DNA of 64,000 nt. Origin: Mactromeris polynyma (taxonomy: Eukaryota; Mollusca; Bivalvia; Venerida; Mactridae). The stretch lies in the NCBI GenBank assembly GCA_032209605.1, contig JASFXZ010000012.1, forward strand, positions 6,014,001 through 6,078,000, given 5' to 3'. The position numbers and the translations under genes were made by a program. Numbering within the stretch: position 1 is the stretch's first letter; every line of letters starts with the position of its first letter. Shown piece after piece: positions 37,901 to 52,900 of the stretch. The notes beneath the pieces are model-generated. The model was not told the origin of the DNA. It saw nothing but the letters and a program-made list of their open reading frames with translations, and searched no databases.

Positions 37901-40900
37901 TCATTGCAATATACAGTGAGACCTCCTTCATTCAGATTCATCGGGTCCGAATTTTTATTTTGAATAATGGATGATTTCGAATAGCCTATTTCAATTCAAC
38001 CTGCATAAGAAAATACATCGGGACTTGGATATTTATTTTGGATGATACCGAGTATTCGGATAGAAGGTTGTCGAATAAATGAGGTCTGACTGTACTTTTA
38101 GGACAGATCATCAGAGGCTATGTTTAAGTTTGAATCAAAGTTTCTGTGATTTTCGTAATGTTGTAAAGAAATAGATTTTTCAGTTATTCTTATAAATAAG
38201 AAAGAATCCTATTTAAAACTTATAAGCATAAATCTTCTTGTTGGAATATATATTTTTTATGAAATAGTTTAACAAACTTTTCTGGAAGGTAAACAATTAA
38301 AAAATGTATGTGCTAGAATTCAGAACAGGTGTGTACTGGTGTTGTTGAGCATTGTGTATAAAGCTTTCAAGTTTATGGGGGAGGTAGTATGTATGGGTGT
38401 TGTCACAATTTAGCTTTAGAGGAAGGCTCGTGACTGCAAATGTAGAAGAAAAGTTAAAACTGTCTCTGAAATATATTTTCATATCTCTTTTTTAAAGATG
38501 CAATATTTGATAATGAATCGTTTGTGTTTCATGTATTGCAGCCTGGACATTATCTTGGGCATTTAATTGGGCATGAAGGAAAGGGGAGCTTACTCTCAGA
38601 ATTAAAATCGAAAGGTAAGGACTAGAACTATTGCAATCAAAGGTTGCAGATAGTTGCTTAGTCAAAATGTCTTATTCTGTAGTGAAATGGTTATATGATG
38701 AAACAACTAAAGCCCATGGTGATTTTGTAATAGTTGAAGGAGACAAATAGCAACATAGAACATGAACTTGTAGGGCCAGCTCAATGTATGTTCTAGGATA
38801 TGACCTGTGTCAATGAATAAGTCATTGTGTTAATGTTTGTAAGATGTAAACTGAAATAGGAGGAACATTTTTCTTGGAAGAGATACCTGAATTGATACTT
38901 ATCAAATAGGCTTTACTGATACAGTGAATTACATCAGTTGATTCAAGTAAGAAAAAATTAATGAAACTGTATTTGTATATATAAAATTGGATGTAAATCA
39001 TGACATTTATGTTATTCTTATCTTTTGTGACTGTTCACTATGGCTTGCAATATGCTTTAGCATCTTGATGTATATTTTCTTATAAATTTATTTACATTTA
39101 TGTATGTATATAAAGGATGGGTGAACACATTGTGTGGAGGACAACAGCTTGGTGCAAGAGGTTTTATGTTCTTCATAGTAAATGTGGATCTCACAGAGGA
39201 AGGTTTAGGTATGTGTACTAATTCCATGTTGGCTGTAGTTTACACTGACTATACCTCCATGAACTGGGTGACATATAGATGTCTGTCTTAAATTTTGTTG
39301 ATTTTCCAGCAGCCCTAAAATTCTTAAAAATCCTTATTGTTTTTATTTTGCTAAAATTCCTAAAAAAGTGTAAAAAATCCTAAAAAGCTCTAATTTTTCA
39401 TTGAAATTCCTAATTTTCATGTTTCTTTTCAAGTTAAATGTCGATCAAGTTAGCATTACTTTACTTGTTTATATATATAAACTAATATTAACAATAATCA
39501 GGCTTTCAAAACGCGCTAAAATTCCTAAAAAATCCAGATTTTTTAAATTTTGCTAAAATTCCTATGAAGGTGTCAAAACTCCTAAAAAAACCATAACGTT
39601 TTTCATATCTCCTTTCAAGGTGAAAATTAATTAAATTATGCTTACTTGTTTCTAAACATAATTTAACAAAAGATTTCTAGTTCATGTGAAACAGTGGCTT
39701 TTCATTTAGTTTACCAGTGGATTGTTAGCTTCAGCTTGGTACTGACTGTGACTGGTGTACAAAGATTTGATTTTGAGTACACAGCCAAGGTTAGCTGAAG
39801 ACTATTGAGCTCTGGTAAACATACTCCCACTTCCTATATGTGTGATTTGGTATTGACTTGATTTTCAGAGGTAACTGGTTCCTGAAACAGCCCTTATATT
39901 TTCAAATGGAGTCCTAAAATTCCTTATTTTAGCCCTAAAGTTAGCCCTTTTTTGTCAGAAGCTGCTTGAAAGCCTGAATCTTTTTCTAGTTCTTTTGAAA
40001 CGGTGTTTTTTCATTTGATTTACCAGTGGATCATTAGCATCAGCTTGGTACTGACTGTGATGGTTGTACACAGACTTGATTGTTGAGTACACAGCCAAGG
40101 CCAGCTGAAAACTATTGAGCACTTGTATAATCATACTATGGATTCCTGTATGTGTCAGTTGATATTGTCTAGATTTTCAGAGGTAACTGGTTTCTGAAAC
40201 AGCCCTAATATTTTAGAATTGAGTCCTAAAATTCCCAATTTTAGCCCTAACATTTGTTTTTTGTCAGAAGCTGCTGGAAAGTCTTTTCTGTGTATCCAGC
40301 ACCTCATACATTATGGGTAGTGCTATCTTCAAACCTTTGGAGATGGTCACAAGTTCTTTCCCTTTATCATTTCTAGAATGATCTCCCTTTATCCCTTATA
40401 ATTATAGTGTAATGTATATATAGTACAAGAAGGGTCAAAGGGAGATAACTTGTGATGATCTCCCGTGCTTCAGACTTATACCTTGGTGAAGATGGTTGTA
40501 AGTTGTGACCATTTTGAGATCACCTGAGCACAAGGTACTCCCTGTGAGCTATTGTAGTGCAACTACGTTGAAATCCTTGTCTTACTAAAGTCTCCGACAA
40601 ATTCAGTACTGTGTATTCTTTTGTCAAAAATATGGTCACTAGTTGAAGGTATTGAACAACCTTGTTGAGACTCTAGAGGCTATGTATTCTACCTGATAGT
40701 GATTTACATGAAACTGTTACAGAATGTAAGGCTATATGAAATTTTAGTCAAAAATTTAGCACCTCCAGTTATAGCTACCCAACAATTGACATTTTTAAGT
40801 TATGGTATGATTTTCCTTTTTTCAGAACATGTTGATGACATTATCACGTTGACATATCAGTACTTACATATGTTGAATAAGGAAGGAACGCAGGATTGGA

Positions 40901-43900
40901 TCTTCAAAGAATGTGCTGTATGTGTCGTTTCTGTAATTTTCTTACTTTAAGAAAAAAATTGTCATTTGTGTTCTCTAAGTGCTGAAGTTTTATATTAACC
41001 ATAACTTATAGTTATTTCACCTATCATTATGCCCTCCTTTGAAGAAGAAAGGGCATATTACTTTGCACATGTCAGTCCTTTGGTTAGTTGGTAACCTTTT
41101 TCTAAAACTTGGTCCACACCTTCATCGCGGGTAGTATAGGAATTCTATTGATTTTGGGGTCTCTGGGTCAAATGTCAAGGTCACAGGGGTCAATTGTACA
41201 TAAAACATTTTCTGGAAACGTTTCCTTGCCTTGACCTACCCTCCAACGACTTGGTCCATACATTGGTCGCGGGTAGTAAAGGAACTGTATTGATACCTGG
41301 GTCAAGGTCAAAAGGGTCAATTGTAAATAAAGCATTTCCAGTTAATAACTCGAGAACACCTCTACCTACCCTCCTCAAACTTGGTACACACATTGATTGC
41401 AGGTAGTAGAGGATCCCTATTTTTGGGTCACTGGGTCAAGGTCACAGCGGTCAATTGTACATAAAACATTTCCAGCCAATAACACCTTGATCTACCCTCC
41501 TCAAACTGTGTGTTGTAGATGTACCTTATTGATTTTGGGGTAACTGAGTCAAAGGTCGAGGTTAAACTGTCACCTGTTTACCCTTTGGTTTCTCGGGTCC
41601 TAACTTGGTAAGATGATTGTCTGCGGGTTGTAGATGAACTCTATTAAATTGGAGTCACTAGGCCAAAATCTAACTGACCATTATGTAAAATTCCTTTCCT
41701 CTCAGGCTTTAACTTGGAATGATGATTGCCTACACATTGTTGATGAACACTATAGATTTTGGGGGTCACTGGAACAAAGGTCAAGGTTTAACTGACTATT
41801 AGATGTATATAATGTCATAATGTTTTTCAAACATCTCTTGTTCAAGAAGTTGAAACAGGTATTTTCAGATCAAAATATTGTTTCTATTATTGGAACAATT
41901 AAGAATATGTGGCATTAGCATGACATTTATGTGCATTCTTTTTAACTAAAATATTTATCTTTCAGGATTTAGGTGCAATGCAATACAGATTCAAAGATAA
42001 AGAGAGGCCAAGAAACTATACCTCATCATTGTCCAGTGTACTACATGTATGTGAAACCATCTCTGTATTAGTATGATCTACTTTGGCCATTATTTATTAT
42101 TGCAGGATTAGGGTGCATGTTTTACTAAGAGGACATGTACAGGAATTTTAAATATGAAGAGGGTCATCTTGGGTAAAAATTTAGGACACATAGTCAATTC
42201 ATAGAAAAACCCTGATAACAGTTTAGATGTCACATTTTGGACCTGCTCGTCATTGAACTTCATGGAGATATTTGTCTCAATGAAATGTTTGTGAAGAATG
42301 AAAATAGGTTGTAGTGAAAAGTTTATTACAGTATTGCTCTTGAGTCCAATCAGATAATGTACAACCTTTTAATAGCTCTCACATTCTGTGAGTAACCTTG
42401 TGTCTATGTTATAACAAAATGACAGACTGGTTTGTAGCTCTTTATTATGGAAGCCTACAAGATATAGCATTGTTCTTAGATATTCAAACCACTATTTGGA
42501 GATGCGAGTTTTCAATTTTTGTTTAGCTGACAACTGGTATTAATGCACTATTTCTTATTTGCTGTGTATCATGGTTGTGAATGTGTTTTGATTTTAGGAT
42601 GTTCCACTGAAGGAAGCATTGAGCTCTCAATATCTGATGACGGAATACAAACCAGAATTAGTTGATATGGTTCTTGAAAAACTGGTACCTGAGAATATGA
42701 GGTACCAAGACATTATGATATATATGCTTATACTGTAGCTATATGTAAACTAGACATTATGATATATATGCTTATACTGTAGCTACATGTAAACAAGACA
42801 TTATGACATAGATGCATATACTGTAGCTACATGTAAACAAGACATTATGACATAGATGCATATACTGTAGCTACATGTAAACAAGACATTATGACATAGA
42901 TGCATATACTGTAGCTATATGTAAACTAGACATTATGATATATATGCTAATACTGTAGCTACATGTAAACAAGACATTATGACATAGATGCATATACTGT
43001 AGCTATATGTAAACAAGACATTATGACATAGATGCTTATACTGTAGCTATATGTAAACTAGACATTATGACATAGATGCTTATACTGTAGCTATATGTAA
43101 ACAAGACATTATGACATAGATGCATATACTGTAGCTATATGTAAACAAGACATTATGACATAGATGCTTATACTGTAGCTATATGTAAACAAGACATTAT
43201 GACATAGATGCTTATACTGTAGCTATATGTAAACAAGACATTATGACATAGATGCTTATACTGTAGCTATATGTAAACAAGACATTATGACATAGATGCA
43301 TATACTGTAGCTATATGTAAACAAGACATTAAGACATAGATGCTTATACTGTAGCTATATGTAAACAAGACATTATGACATAGATGCTTATACTGTAGCT
43401 ATATGTAAACAAGACATTATGACATAGATGCTTATACTGTAGCTATATGTAAACAAGACATTATGACATAGATGCTCATACTGTAGCTATATGTAAACGA
43501 GACATTATGACATAGATGCTTATACTGTAGCTATATGTAAACGAGACATTATGACATAGATGCTTATACTGTAGCTATATGTAAACGAGACATTATGACA
43601 TAGATGCTTATACTGTAGCTATATGTAAACAAGACATTATGACATAGATGCTTATACTGTAGCTACAAGTAATTAGACATTATGACATAGATGCTCATAC
43701 TGTAGCTATATGTAAACGAGACATTATGACATAGATGCTTATACTGTAGCTACAAGTAATTAGACATTATGACATAGATGCTTATACTGTAGCTATATGT
43801 AATTAGACATTATGGTAGAGGCGTGATACAGGGTTTGCATGGAGATTCTATAGAGGTGTGATACAGGGTTTGCATGGAGATATGATAGAGGTGTGATACA

Positions 43901-46900
43901 GGGTTTGCACTGAGATACGATAGAGGCGTGATACAGGGTTTGCACTGAGATACGATAGAGGTGTGATACAGGGTTTGCACGGAGATATGATAGAGGTGTG
44001 ATACAGGGTTTGCACGGAGATATGATAGAGGTGTGATACAGGGTTTGCACGGAGATATGATAGAGGTGTAATACAGGGTTTGCATGGAGATATGATAGAG
44101 GTGTAATACAGGGTTTGCATGGAGATATGATAGAGGTGTAATACAGGGTTTGCATGGAGATATGATAGAGGCATGATACAGGGTTTGCATGGAGATATGA
44201 TAGAGGTGTGATACAGGGTTTGCATGGAGATATGATAGAGGCGTGATACGGGGTTTGCATGGAGATATGATAGAGGCGTGATACAGGGTTTGCACGGAGA
44301 TATGATAGAGGCGTGATACAGGGTTTGCATGGAGATATGATAGAGGCGTGATATAGGGTTTGCACCGAGGACGTAGAGGCAAAACTTTTGAAAATCCAAG
44401 ACTGATATTTACAACCGGAGAGGAAATATTTTTGTTCATGCAAAGGGCAATAAGATTTATACCTATAACTGGGCTATATTTCTCCACCACATTAGGGTTT
44501 TGCCTTCTAGTCTCACTTGTACCCTTGTTTACTGGATCACATACTGCTAAGCCTTCATCAGGGATGAAAATAGCATACAAAATCTTCTTTGCTCTTAAGA
44601 TTAGTTTGGCAATGTTGAACCCTATGTTGTTTCCCACCTTTCTTACTTGTTTGAAATAGTTTTTAAGATTTAGATGTAAACAACCATGAAGATGATTAAG
44701 ATACTATTGTTTTCAGGGTTTCTGTTGTTGCAAAGAAATTCAATGGACAAACTGATAAAACAGAAGAATGGTATGGTACTGAATACAAGTTGGAACAAAT
44801 TCCTGAAGAAAAGTTAAAGGTCAGTTACAGAATGTTATTTCCCTTACTGTAGTTATATCTAATACTAGAAAACAATTTGTTATTTGGGTATGTTTTTAGA
44901 TTTGTGAGCTTTTCTGATCGGTCTTCATCTGTCGTCTGTCAACAATCGTTTAAAAACATCTCCTCTGAAACCACTTCGCAGAATTTCATGAAATTTAAGC
45001 GAAAGGTTACTAAGGACAGGGATGTGAATATGGTCAACGTGAATTTTAACATAAGCAAGTACGGATGACGGGTTATAAACACAACCATGTGGTTGTTGTT
45101 GTTCTTTTCTTGAAATGACAAACCGTCCATTTATCGCACCAGACGTAGGTCACAAAACAAAAGCGATGCATATATATGATGCTTGTTGTTCTGTTACTGA
45201 TCTGAGGAAGTGATGAAATATCAGTTTGTGGTAACAGCATAAACAAAACAACGGTCCGAACGTTTTTTTATTTTTGTCTTGGATGAATCGATATGGCATT
45301 TAAAACCATAACATAACTTTCTTATGATGTTTCAATTACAAGAAATCGTCGAAATTTTAGAAAATGTTGACAAAATATAGATAATCGTCCGGGTTGCAAA
45401 AACTGGTTACAAAACTGGCTCTACAAGTTGCTTTCACTCCCTCTGTCCTTTACAGCAGTAAATTAACAAAAACTCGTCGAGCTTCTACACCTAATATGTA
45501 TCCCCACTTCGGATATTATAGCTTTAGGGATTGAAGGATTGACTTTTGATTCAGGACTGTTACGTTATTTGTTATTTTCTTTGACCTCTGATTTTTAAGA
45601 AAGAAGTAGATCTATAACATAAGGGAAGCAAAATGAGAGATTAATAATCCAACATTGTAACATGATTGTACAATAAGAATGATAAGGGCATGGAATAACT
45701 TATCAAAAATCTTCTTGTAAAAAACTACTGGCCCAATTTTGAAATGATTTCACCTCAATGTCTTTTAGGTAACCCTCTACCAAGATTGTTCAATTTTTTG
45801 CTATCTTTGTGAGAATCTTTACTTCAACGAAATTTTGTACCCTGTGACACAGGACAATAGGAAAGTGCATTGGAGTTGTTAAATGTTTTTGTTTAGACGT
45901 TTTTGATTATTGTACTTGTATGTTCTCTGTTTGACTGTGGATGTCTGTGGTTGTGTTGTAAAATTCACTGGTTTTGAATCTTTTATCCTCACAAGTGCGG
46001 GTTCTAGCTCCACTTGGCCCAGAATTCTTTATAGTAACCCACATCAAACTGGTCTATAGAATTTTCATGGTTCTACACTGGGGCAATATTCACACTGAAA
46101 AGTATGGGTACTTAGACTTGGTGTGCAAATCTTACATTTTAAGGCATCTGACTTCTGTATTTTTATGCCCCTCCCCCCCTTAAAAGAAGAGAGGGCATAT
46201 TGCTTTGCACATGTCCGTCAGTCCGTAATCTTTTTGTTTCTGGTCACTAACTCAAAATCCCTTGATCTTTCATCCTCAGACTTGATCCACACATTCATCT
46301 AAGGTAGCATAGGATTGATTTTAGGGTCACTGGGTCAAATGTCAAGGTCACAGGGGTCAATTGTTCACAAACAGTTTCCGATCAATAACTCATGAACCCC
46401 TTGACCTTAAATCCTCAAACTTTGTCCGCACATTCATCTTGGGTAGCAGAGAAACCCTATTGGTTTTGGGGTCAAAGGTCAGGGTCACACAGGGGTATAT
46501 TGTCCAAAAACTGTTTCCGATCAATAACTGGAGAACCCCTTGACCTATCCTAAAACCTAGTCCACACATTCATCTTTGGTAGCAGAGGAACCCTAATGAT
46601 TTTGGGGTCATGGAGTCAAGGTCATAGGTCAATTGTATTTACACCTCCCATGAATTGGAATGTTCAGTATGACAAAATTGTGGACTTCTATTATACATGA
46701 CTTTGATGAGCACTTTCATTACCTACAATTAACAAACAACCTGTTGTTACTGTTACTGTTTCCAATATGGCACTAATCAAACTATGCATCCACCAAATCC
46801 TATCTTACCATTTTAAAAATGTTTAATTAATTTGCTTTAGATTTTTAGATTTTATCAAATATTGAGTCAAAAGTCTCAGCTATTACTTAGTTTGATACCA

Positions 46901-49900
46901 GAAGGAATAAAGCAATTTGTGTTATTCATTTTTCAATCATACCGAAAACCCAGGTACATAAGAATTTTCTTTTGACATTCAAATTCAAACCATCCATTTA
47001 CAAATTCATGTTATGTTTTTAAGTATCCCTTTTTTCTAAATTAACACGGAAAAGTAGCTTTTGATGAGTCTATTAAATACCATTTAGTTAAGTGAGAGTT
47101 TTCAAAACAAAACATGTTCAGCATATACTTTGCACTTGCTTATGCAATTGTACAAAATATAACTCTTATGACAAAAAAACAACATGAGGGGGCATAAAGT
47201 TTTACAAATATCTCTTGTTAATATTTGCATAGATATGATTATATACTTGTGATTTCTCTTGTTAATATTTGCATAGATATGATTATATACTTGTGATTTC
47301 TCTTGTTAATATTTGCATAGATATGATTATATACTTGTGATTTCTCTTGTTAATATTTGCATAGATATGATTATATACTTGCGATTATTGTCATTTGTTG
47401 AGTATGTATGTTTGAATATGTTGTTCAATAGCTGTACATTGCTAATGTTTGTATTAATTTGTGGAAATAAATAAAATCTGACTTGACTGTAGAAAACACA
47501 TCTATTATTTCATTGCAGATGTGGGCCTCATGTGGATTCAGTGATAAACTTTGTCTTCCTGAGAACAATGTGTTTATACCTACTGACTTTGAACTGGTTC
47601 CCAGGGAAGCTGAGGTGATTTTCTATATTCCATATTTACTATTGACAGTTAATTTGTTTTTGGTTTCTTGCTCGAAGAATTGGATTGTCTATCTGGAAGC
47701 CCCTTTTTAAAATCTTTCAGCTGTAAGGGCACATGAAAAAGGGTCTTGAGTCATGCATTTTGTCAAGAAAATTAATGATTGAAAATAAATATACCCAAAT
47801 TTACTATTAAAGTAAATCCATTTCTTGCATTGTAGGGTTAAGTTTCATAATGCTAAGTGTTCATTACTTCTTTGGAAAATGATTGAAAATTAAATACATA
47901 TATGACTCAGTTTGTATATAAGTATTAAACTAACAAAACTGCTGCATGTTTTAGTCATTTTGCCAAGATTCAATTAAAATAAAACCATGTCTTTATATTT
48001 TGAATGGATTAATGGATTAAGACTGCATTTCGTATGGTATGCATTGATATGCATTCTACCAATGGTAGAAATGACACTGTTGTCCAGTTTTGTTATAATT
48101 CTTACCTTCTCTGTTTGTTTTTTACAGCAAACTCCCTTACCTAATGTTGTGAAGGTAAGATACAAGTTCTAGCCTTTTATTTTATATTTTGCAGTGATTC
48201 AGATTTTAATTTGAAATTGTTTATATTTTGAAACAATACAGTTCATAAAGTTCATTAACCTTTGAAATGAAATTTTTTGACTGTTTATATTTTCTTAAAG
48301 TACGTTATGCTGTATAGTCTGCCCTGTTAAGTGAAAGAGGAGAAGCCCTCCAGGTTAGCACAGCGGGAAGAGCACACTACTGCTTAACCGAAGGTGCCGA
48401 GTTTAATTGTCTGTCAAGCTGAATGTTATTTGTTATGAAGTGATAAAAGTTTAAATATCTAGTCTTTCTTCCCTTGTCTCAAATTCATGTTGGAAAAATT
48501 ACAGTGGTGGTAGAAACCCAGGAATGCTAGATTGCTGATTGCATATTATTGAAATACTACTGAAAATGTACAGAAATACACTAGACAATAAATTTTCTCA
48601 ATACACTTTATATTTAATTTGACTTTTCTAGGATTCAGGTATGACACGTTTGTGGTTTAGACAGGATCCCAAATTCCTTCTACCGAAAGCATTTGCTTAT
48701 TATGAATTGACCAGGTACAGTAACATGTTGTTATTTTCAGCATCATTATAGCAATATCTGAGCCGCGCCATCACAATACCTGTATAAGTGTTGTTAGTTA
48801 TCACATTGAGTATTTCAAAATCAAAATTTTGATGTCACAAACTAAGCACTTTGTCCGAAGATGTGTGGAGGTTAAATTGGGGTTTATAGAATTAAACAAA
48901 CAAGGAAATATTTATAAGTATTGCATAATTTGTTTTAACCATTTAAAGAGCAGAAGATTTTAAGCTCACCTGAGCACAAAGTGCTCATGGTGAGCTTTTA
49001 GGATCGTTGGATGTCCGTCATCTGTCAATATTTGTTTATACAACATCTTCTCCTATACCACAATGGATTTGGTCAAAACTTCACAGGAATGATCCTTAGG
49101 TGGGCCTCTTTCAAAGTTGCATAATTCGTTCCAGTCTGCTGCATAAATAGGTCACAGGTCCTCTTTCTTCATAGAAATGGTCTTAGGGTGGTCCTCTTTC
49201 AAAGTTACAGAAATGGTTCGGTCTGTTGGATAATTAGGTCACAGGAGCTAAAATAGATTTTAAAAGTAAAAACTTTGAAGATCTTCTTGTCCAAAACAAT
49301 TAGGTCTAGAGTTTTGATGTTTGGTGTGTAGCATTGTCTAGTAGTCCCCTTACAAGATTGCATGAATAAGTTCCGTTAAAAAACATGGCCACCAAGGGCA
49401 TACATGTGAACCTTTTCAGAGTGCAAATCGGGAGTTTGCAAGTGAGAGATTGAGACTCAAAGCAGGAGATTTTTCCATGACTGAAATTTTGTTGTTTGAT
49501 TTCTAAAACTTTATCATAATAAAGCTGTTAATAGCAATGTTCTGGGAATTAACTCGTAATCTGGGGGACATCTCTGTAAAAAAGTTGCCAATTAACAACT
49601 TTATTGCCAATTGTCATTTTTGAATACAATAGAAACATGTGAAATTTGAATATACAACATGACAATCGAGTGTCGTATCTTATTTTGATCAGTTTCACCA
49701 AGCGCTTGATTCCATGATTGGAAGCGTCTATATAACCCCAAAAAAGTGGTATATATGATTATCAGACTGGTATTCGTTAAGCCCTGTGATCAAGGGGCTT
49801 TTGTCTGCATGTGCAAAATCATGAAGGGGCTATTGTCCACTTGTGCTATATCATAAAGGGGTTTTTGTCCGCCTATGCAAATTTTAGCTTTGGGGATAAT

Positions 49901-52900
49901 GTCCTAGGGGCTAATGTCCTACATTTCAATAGATTTTGACCAAACTTCATAGAAATGATCTTTGGGGGTCCTCTTTCAAAGTTACAGAAATGGTTCCGGT
50001 CTGTTTCATAAGTAGTTGCAAGAGCTAAAAAGAGGTTTTTAAAAAGAAAACATTGAAAATCTTCTTGTCCAAAACAATAAGGCTTAGAGGTATTTGGTGT
50101 GTAGCATCATCTAGGGGTCCTCTTACAAGATTGCATGAATTATTGCAAGAAACATGATCTCCTGGAGGCGGGGTTTGTTTAAGCTAAAACTTAGAAAATC
50201 TTCTTGTCCAAAACCATGAGGTGTAGAGTTTTGATATTTGGTTTGTGGTCCCCTTCCAAGATTGTATAAATGATTAAGTTCTGTCTGGGATTTGCACAGG
50301 AAATGGTTGTAGCTCATAATATATGTAGTACTCTTAACATATCCGTTTGTGATAGCGGCATCACGTAAATATGGATTTTGAAAGAATTAAAATGTTTCAT
50401 ACATGATATATGCATGATAATTATGCTTTTCTTATCAAGTCTTTGATTTTATTGGTAGACGGACATTAGCCCTAAGGACATTAGCCCCTAAGGTTAAATT
50501 TGCACATGCGGACATTAGCCCCTTCATGATATTGCACATTCAGACATTAGCCCCTTCATTCTTTTGCACATGCGGACATTAGCCCCTTCATTCTTTTGCA
50601 CATGTGGACATTAGCCCCTTCAACATAGGACATTGGCCCCTTTATGGTTTTGCACATGCAGACATTAGCCCCTTCATTCTTTTGCACATGCGGACATTAG
50701 CCCCTTCAACATAGGACATTAGCCCCTTTATGGTTTTGCACATGCGGACATTAGCCCCTTCATTCTTTTGCACATGCGGACATTAGCCCCTTCAACATAG
50801 GACATTGGCCCCTTTATGGTTTTGCACATGCGAACATTAGCCCCTTCATTCTTTTGCACATGCGGACATTAGCCCCTCAACATAGGACATTGGCCCCTTT
50901 ATGGTTTTGCACATGCAGACATTAGCCCCTTCATTCTTTTGCACATGCGGACATTAGCCCCTTCAACATAGGACATTAGCCCCTTCATTCTTTTGCACAT
51001 GCGGACATTAGCCCCTTTATTCTTTTGCACATGCGGACATTAGCCCCTTCAACATAGGACATTGGCCCCTTTATGGTTTTGCACATGCGGACATTAGCCT
51101 CTTCATTCTTTTGCACATGCGGACATTAGCCCCTTCAACATAGGACATTAGCCCCTTCATTCTTTTGCACATGCGGACATTAGCCCCTTCAACATAGGAC
51201 TTTGGCCCCTTCAACATAGGACTTTGGCCCCTTCAACATAGGACATTAGCCCCTTCAACATAGGACTTTGGCCCCTTCAACATAGGACTTTGGCCCCTTC
51301 AACATAGGACTTTGGCCCCTTCAACATAGGACTTTGGCCCCTTCAACATAGGACTTTGGCCCCTTCAACATAGGACTTTGGCCCCTTCAACATAGGACAT
51401 TAGCCCCTTCAACATAGGACATTAGCCCCTTCATTCTTTTGCACATGCGGACATTAGCCCCTTCAACATAGGACTTTGGCCCCTTCAACATAGGACTTTG
51501 GCCCCTTCAACATAGGACATTAGCCCCTTCAACATAGGACATTAGCCCCTTCATTCTTTTGCACATGCGGACATTAGCCCCTTCAACATAGGACATTAGC
51601 CCCTTCATTCTTTTGCACATGCGGACATTAGCCCCTTCAACATAGGACATTAGCCCCTTCAACGTAGGACATTAGCCCCTTCAACATAGGACATTAGCCC
51701 CTTCATTGTTTTGCACATGCGGACATTAGCCCCTTCAACATAGGACATTAGCCCCTTCATTCTTTTGCACATGCGGACATTAGCCCCTTCAACATAGGAC
51801 ATTAGCCCCTTCAACATAGGAAATTAGCCCCTTCAACATAGGACTTTGGCCCCTTCAACATAGGACATTAGCCCCTTCATGGTTTTGTTCAGTTGGACAT
51901 TATCCCCTTCCCCCACAAATGGGGAAGTTTGGAAGATTGTTGAAGAGCTCCAATATTTATTCCTTTATATTTATTATTGTCTTTTCAGTTAAATCAAATA
52001 TTTGTTAGTATTTTATCTGAACAGGTAAAAACTAATGGGGAAAGTTTACTGCAATATATGCCTTAAAACAAGTATTTCATTACAAGGGAACATCAAAGAA
52101 GTTTTGATCTAGTGATAATTTGTTTGTGATAGTAAGTTTTAATTGTTAATGACTTAATTGGACAGAACTTTCATATAATGTGTTCTTTAACGCCTGTGCA
52201 AACTTATATCATGTATACTTTAATTATGAGCACTGTTTACTTATTTTCCAAACTACTATGTTTTGTATTTTAAAGTGTTCTGAAGTTTCGTCAATTCATC
52301 TTTTTATGTATTCTTATTTTAAAAGGTATTTGTTACAAAAAATTGAGCAAAACACCCTAAACAGAGTGTTTAAATTAATTATTGTTAGGGGTCTAATGTC
52401 CTGTGATCAAGGGGCTTTTGTCCGCATGTACAAACTTATAAAAGGGCTTTTGTCCACCTGTGCAAAATCATGAAGGGGCTAATGTCCGCATGTGCAATAT
52501 CATGAAGGGGCTAATGTCCTACATTTGATTTTATTTGTTACATTTTAGATCCAATTCTATTGCAAAGTGTATCATGCTACCCTGAATATAGTGTATTTTA
52601 AGAAACTATCCCCGGCGACACGCAATTGGTGCATTTTACTTAATTTGGGTGTGCTAAGCGATATAGGGCCATCATGGCCCTCTTGTTATTGAACCTTTAC
52701 CAATTTATTGGCACTTTAGTCTAATTCAGTCAGAACGGCAGTGTACTCGGTTGAGTGATATAGGGCCATCATTGCCCTCTTGTTTTAAGAAATATGTACA
52801 GTTTGATGTGACATCATTATTTTATAGCTTTACTTTTGCATCTTCTTCTTACTAGTGGAATTGTTTTTATTAAAAAGTAAATGTCTGGTTTTAATACTTT

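Larger units (their letters stand above)
48962..52686. repeat. dispersed repeat 'A' copy broken by nested insertions
   Basis: 5' part at 48962-49395 (AGCTCACCTGAGCACAAAGT, then TTTTAGGATCGTTGG) and further parts at about 49926-50290 and 52640-52686 (ATATAGGGCCATCATGGCCC). Between them sit an inverted copy of repeat D (49395-49785) and the GGACATTAGCCCC satellite system (49785-52525). A second 3' end follows at 52690-52786. All lie in the IDE intron between exons p and q. Confidence 0.55.

Noticed and set aside
37877..37963. Extension of IDE exon g to the end of its open frame
   Set aside because: The extension does not match IDE, a GT donor at 37877 joins exactly in phase to exon h, and the extra frame runs into a TIR element.
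43793..44637. Three overlapping minus-strand open frames of 183-275 codons as a repeat-protein gene
   Set aside because: They are three frames of the same 35-bp satellite; openness follows from the unit lacking stops, with no start context, splice sites or non-repeat domain.
50458..51905. CRISPR-like array of regular repeats
   Set aside because: Units are contiguous and mixed 22/32-bp satellites without unique spacers, in a spliced eukaryotic gene.
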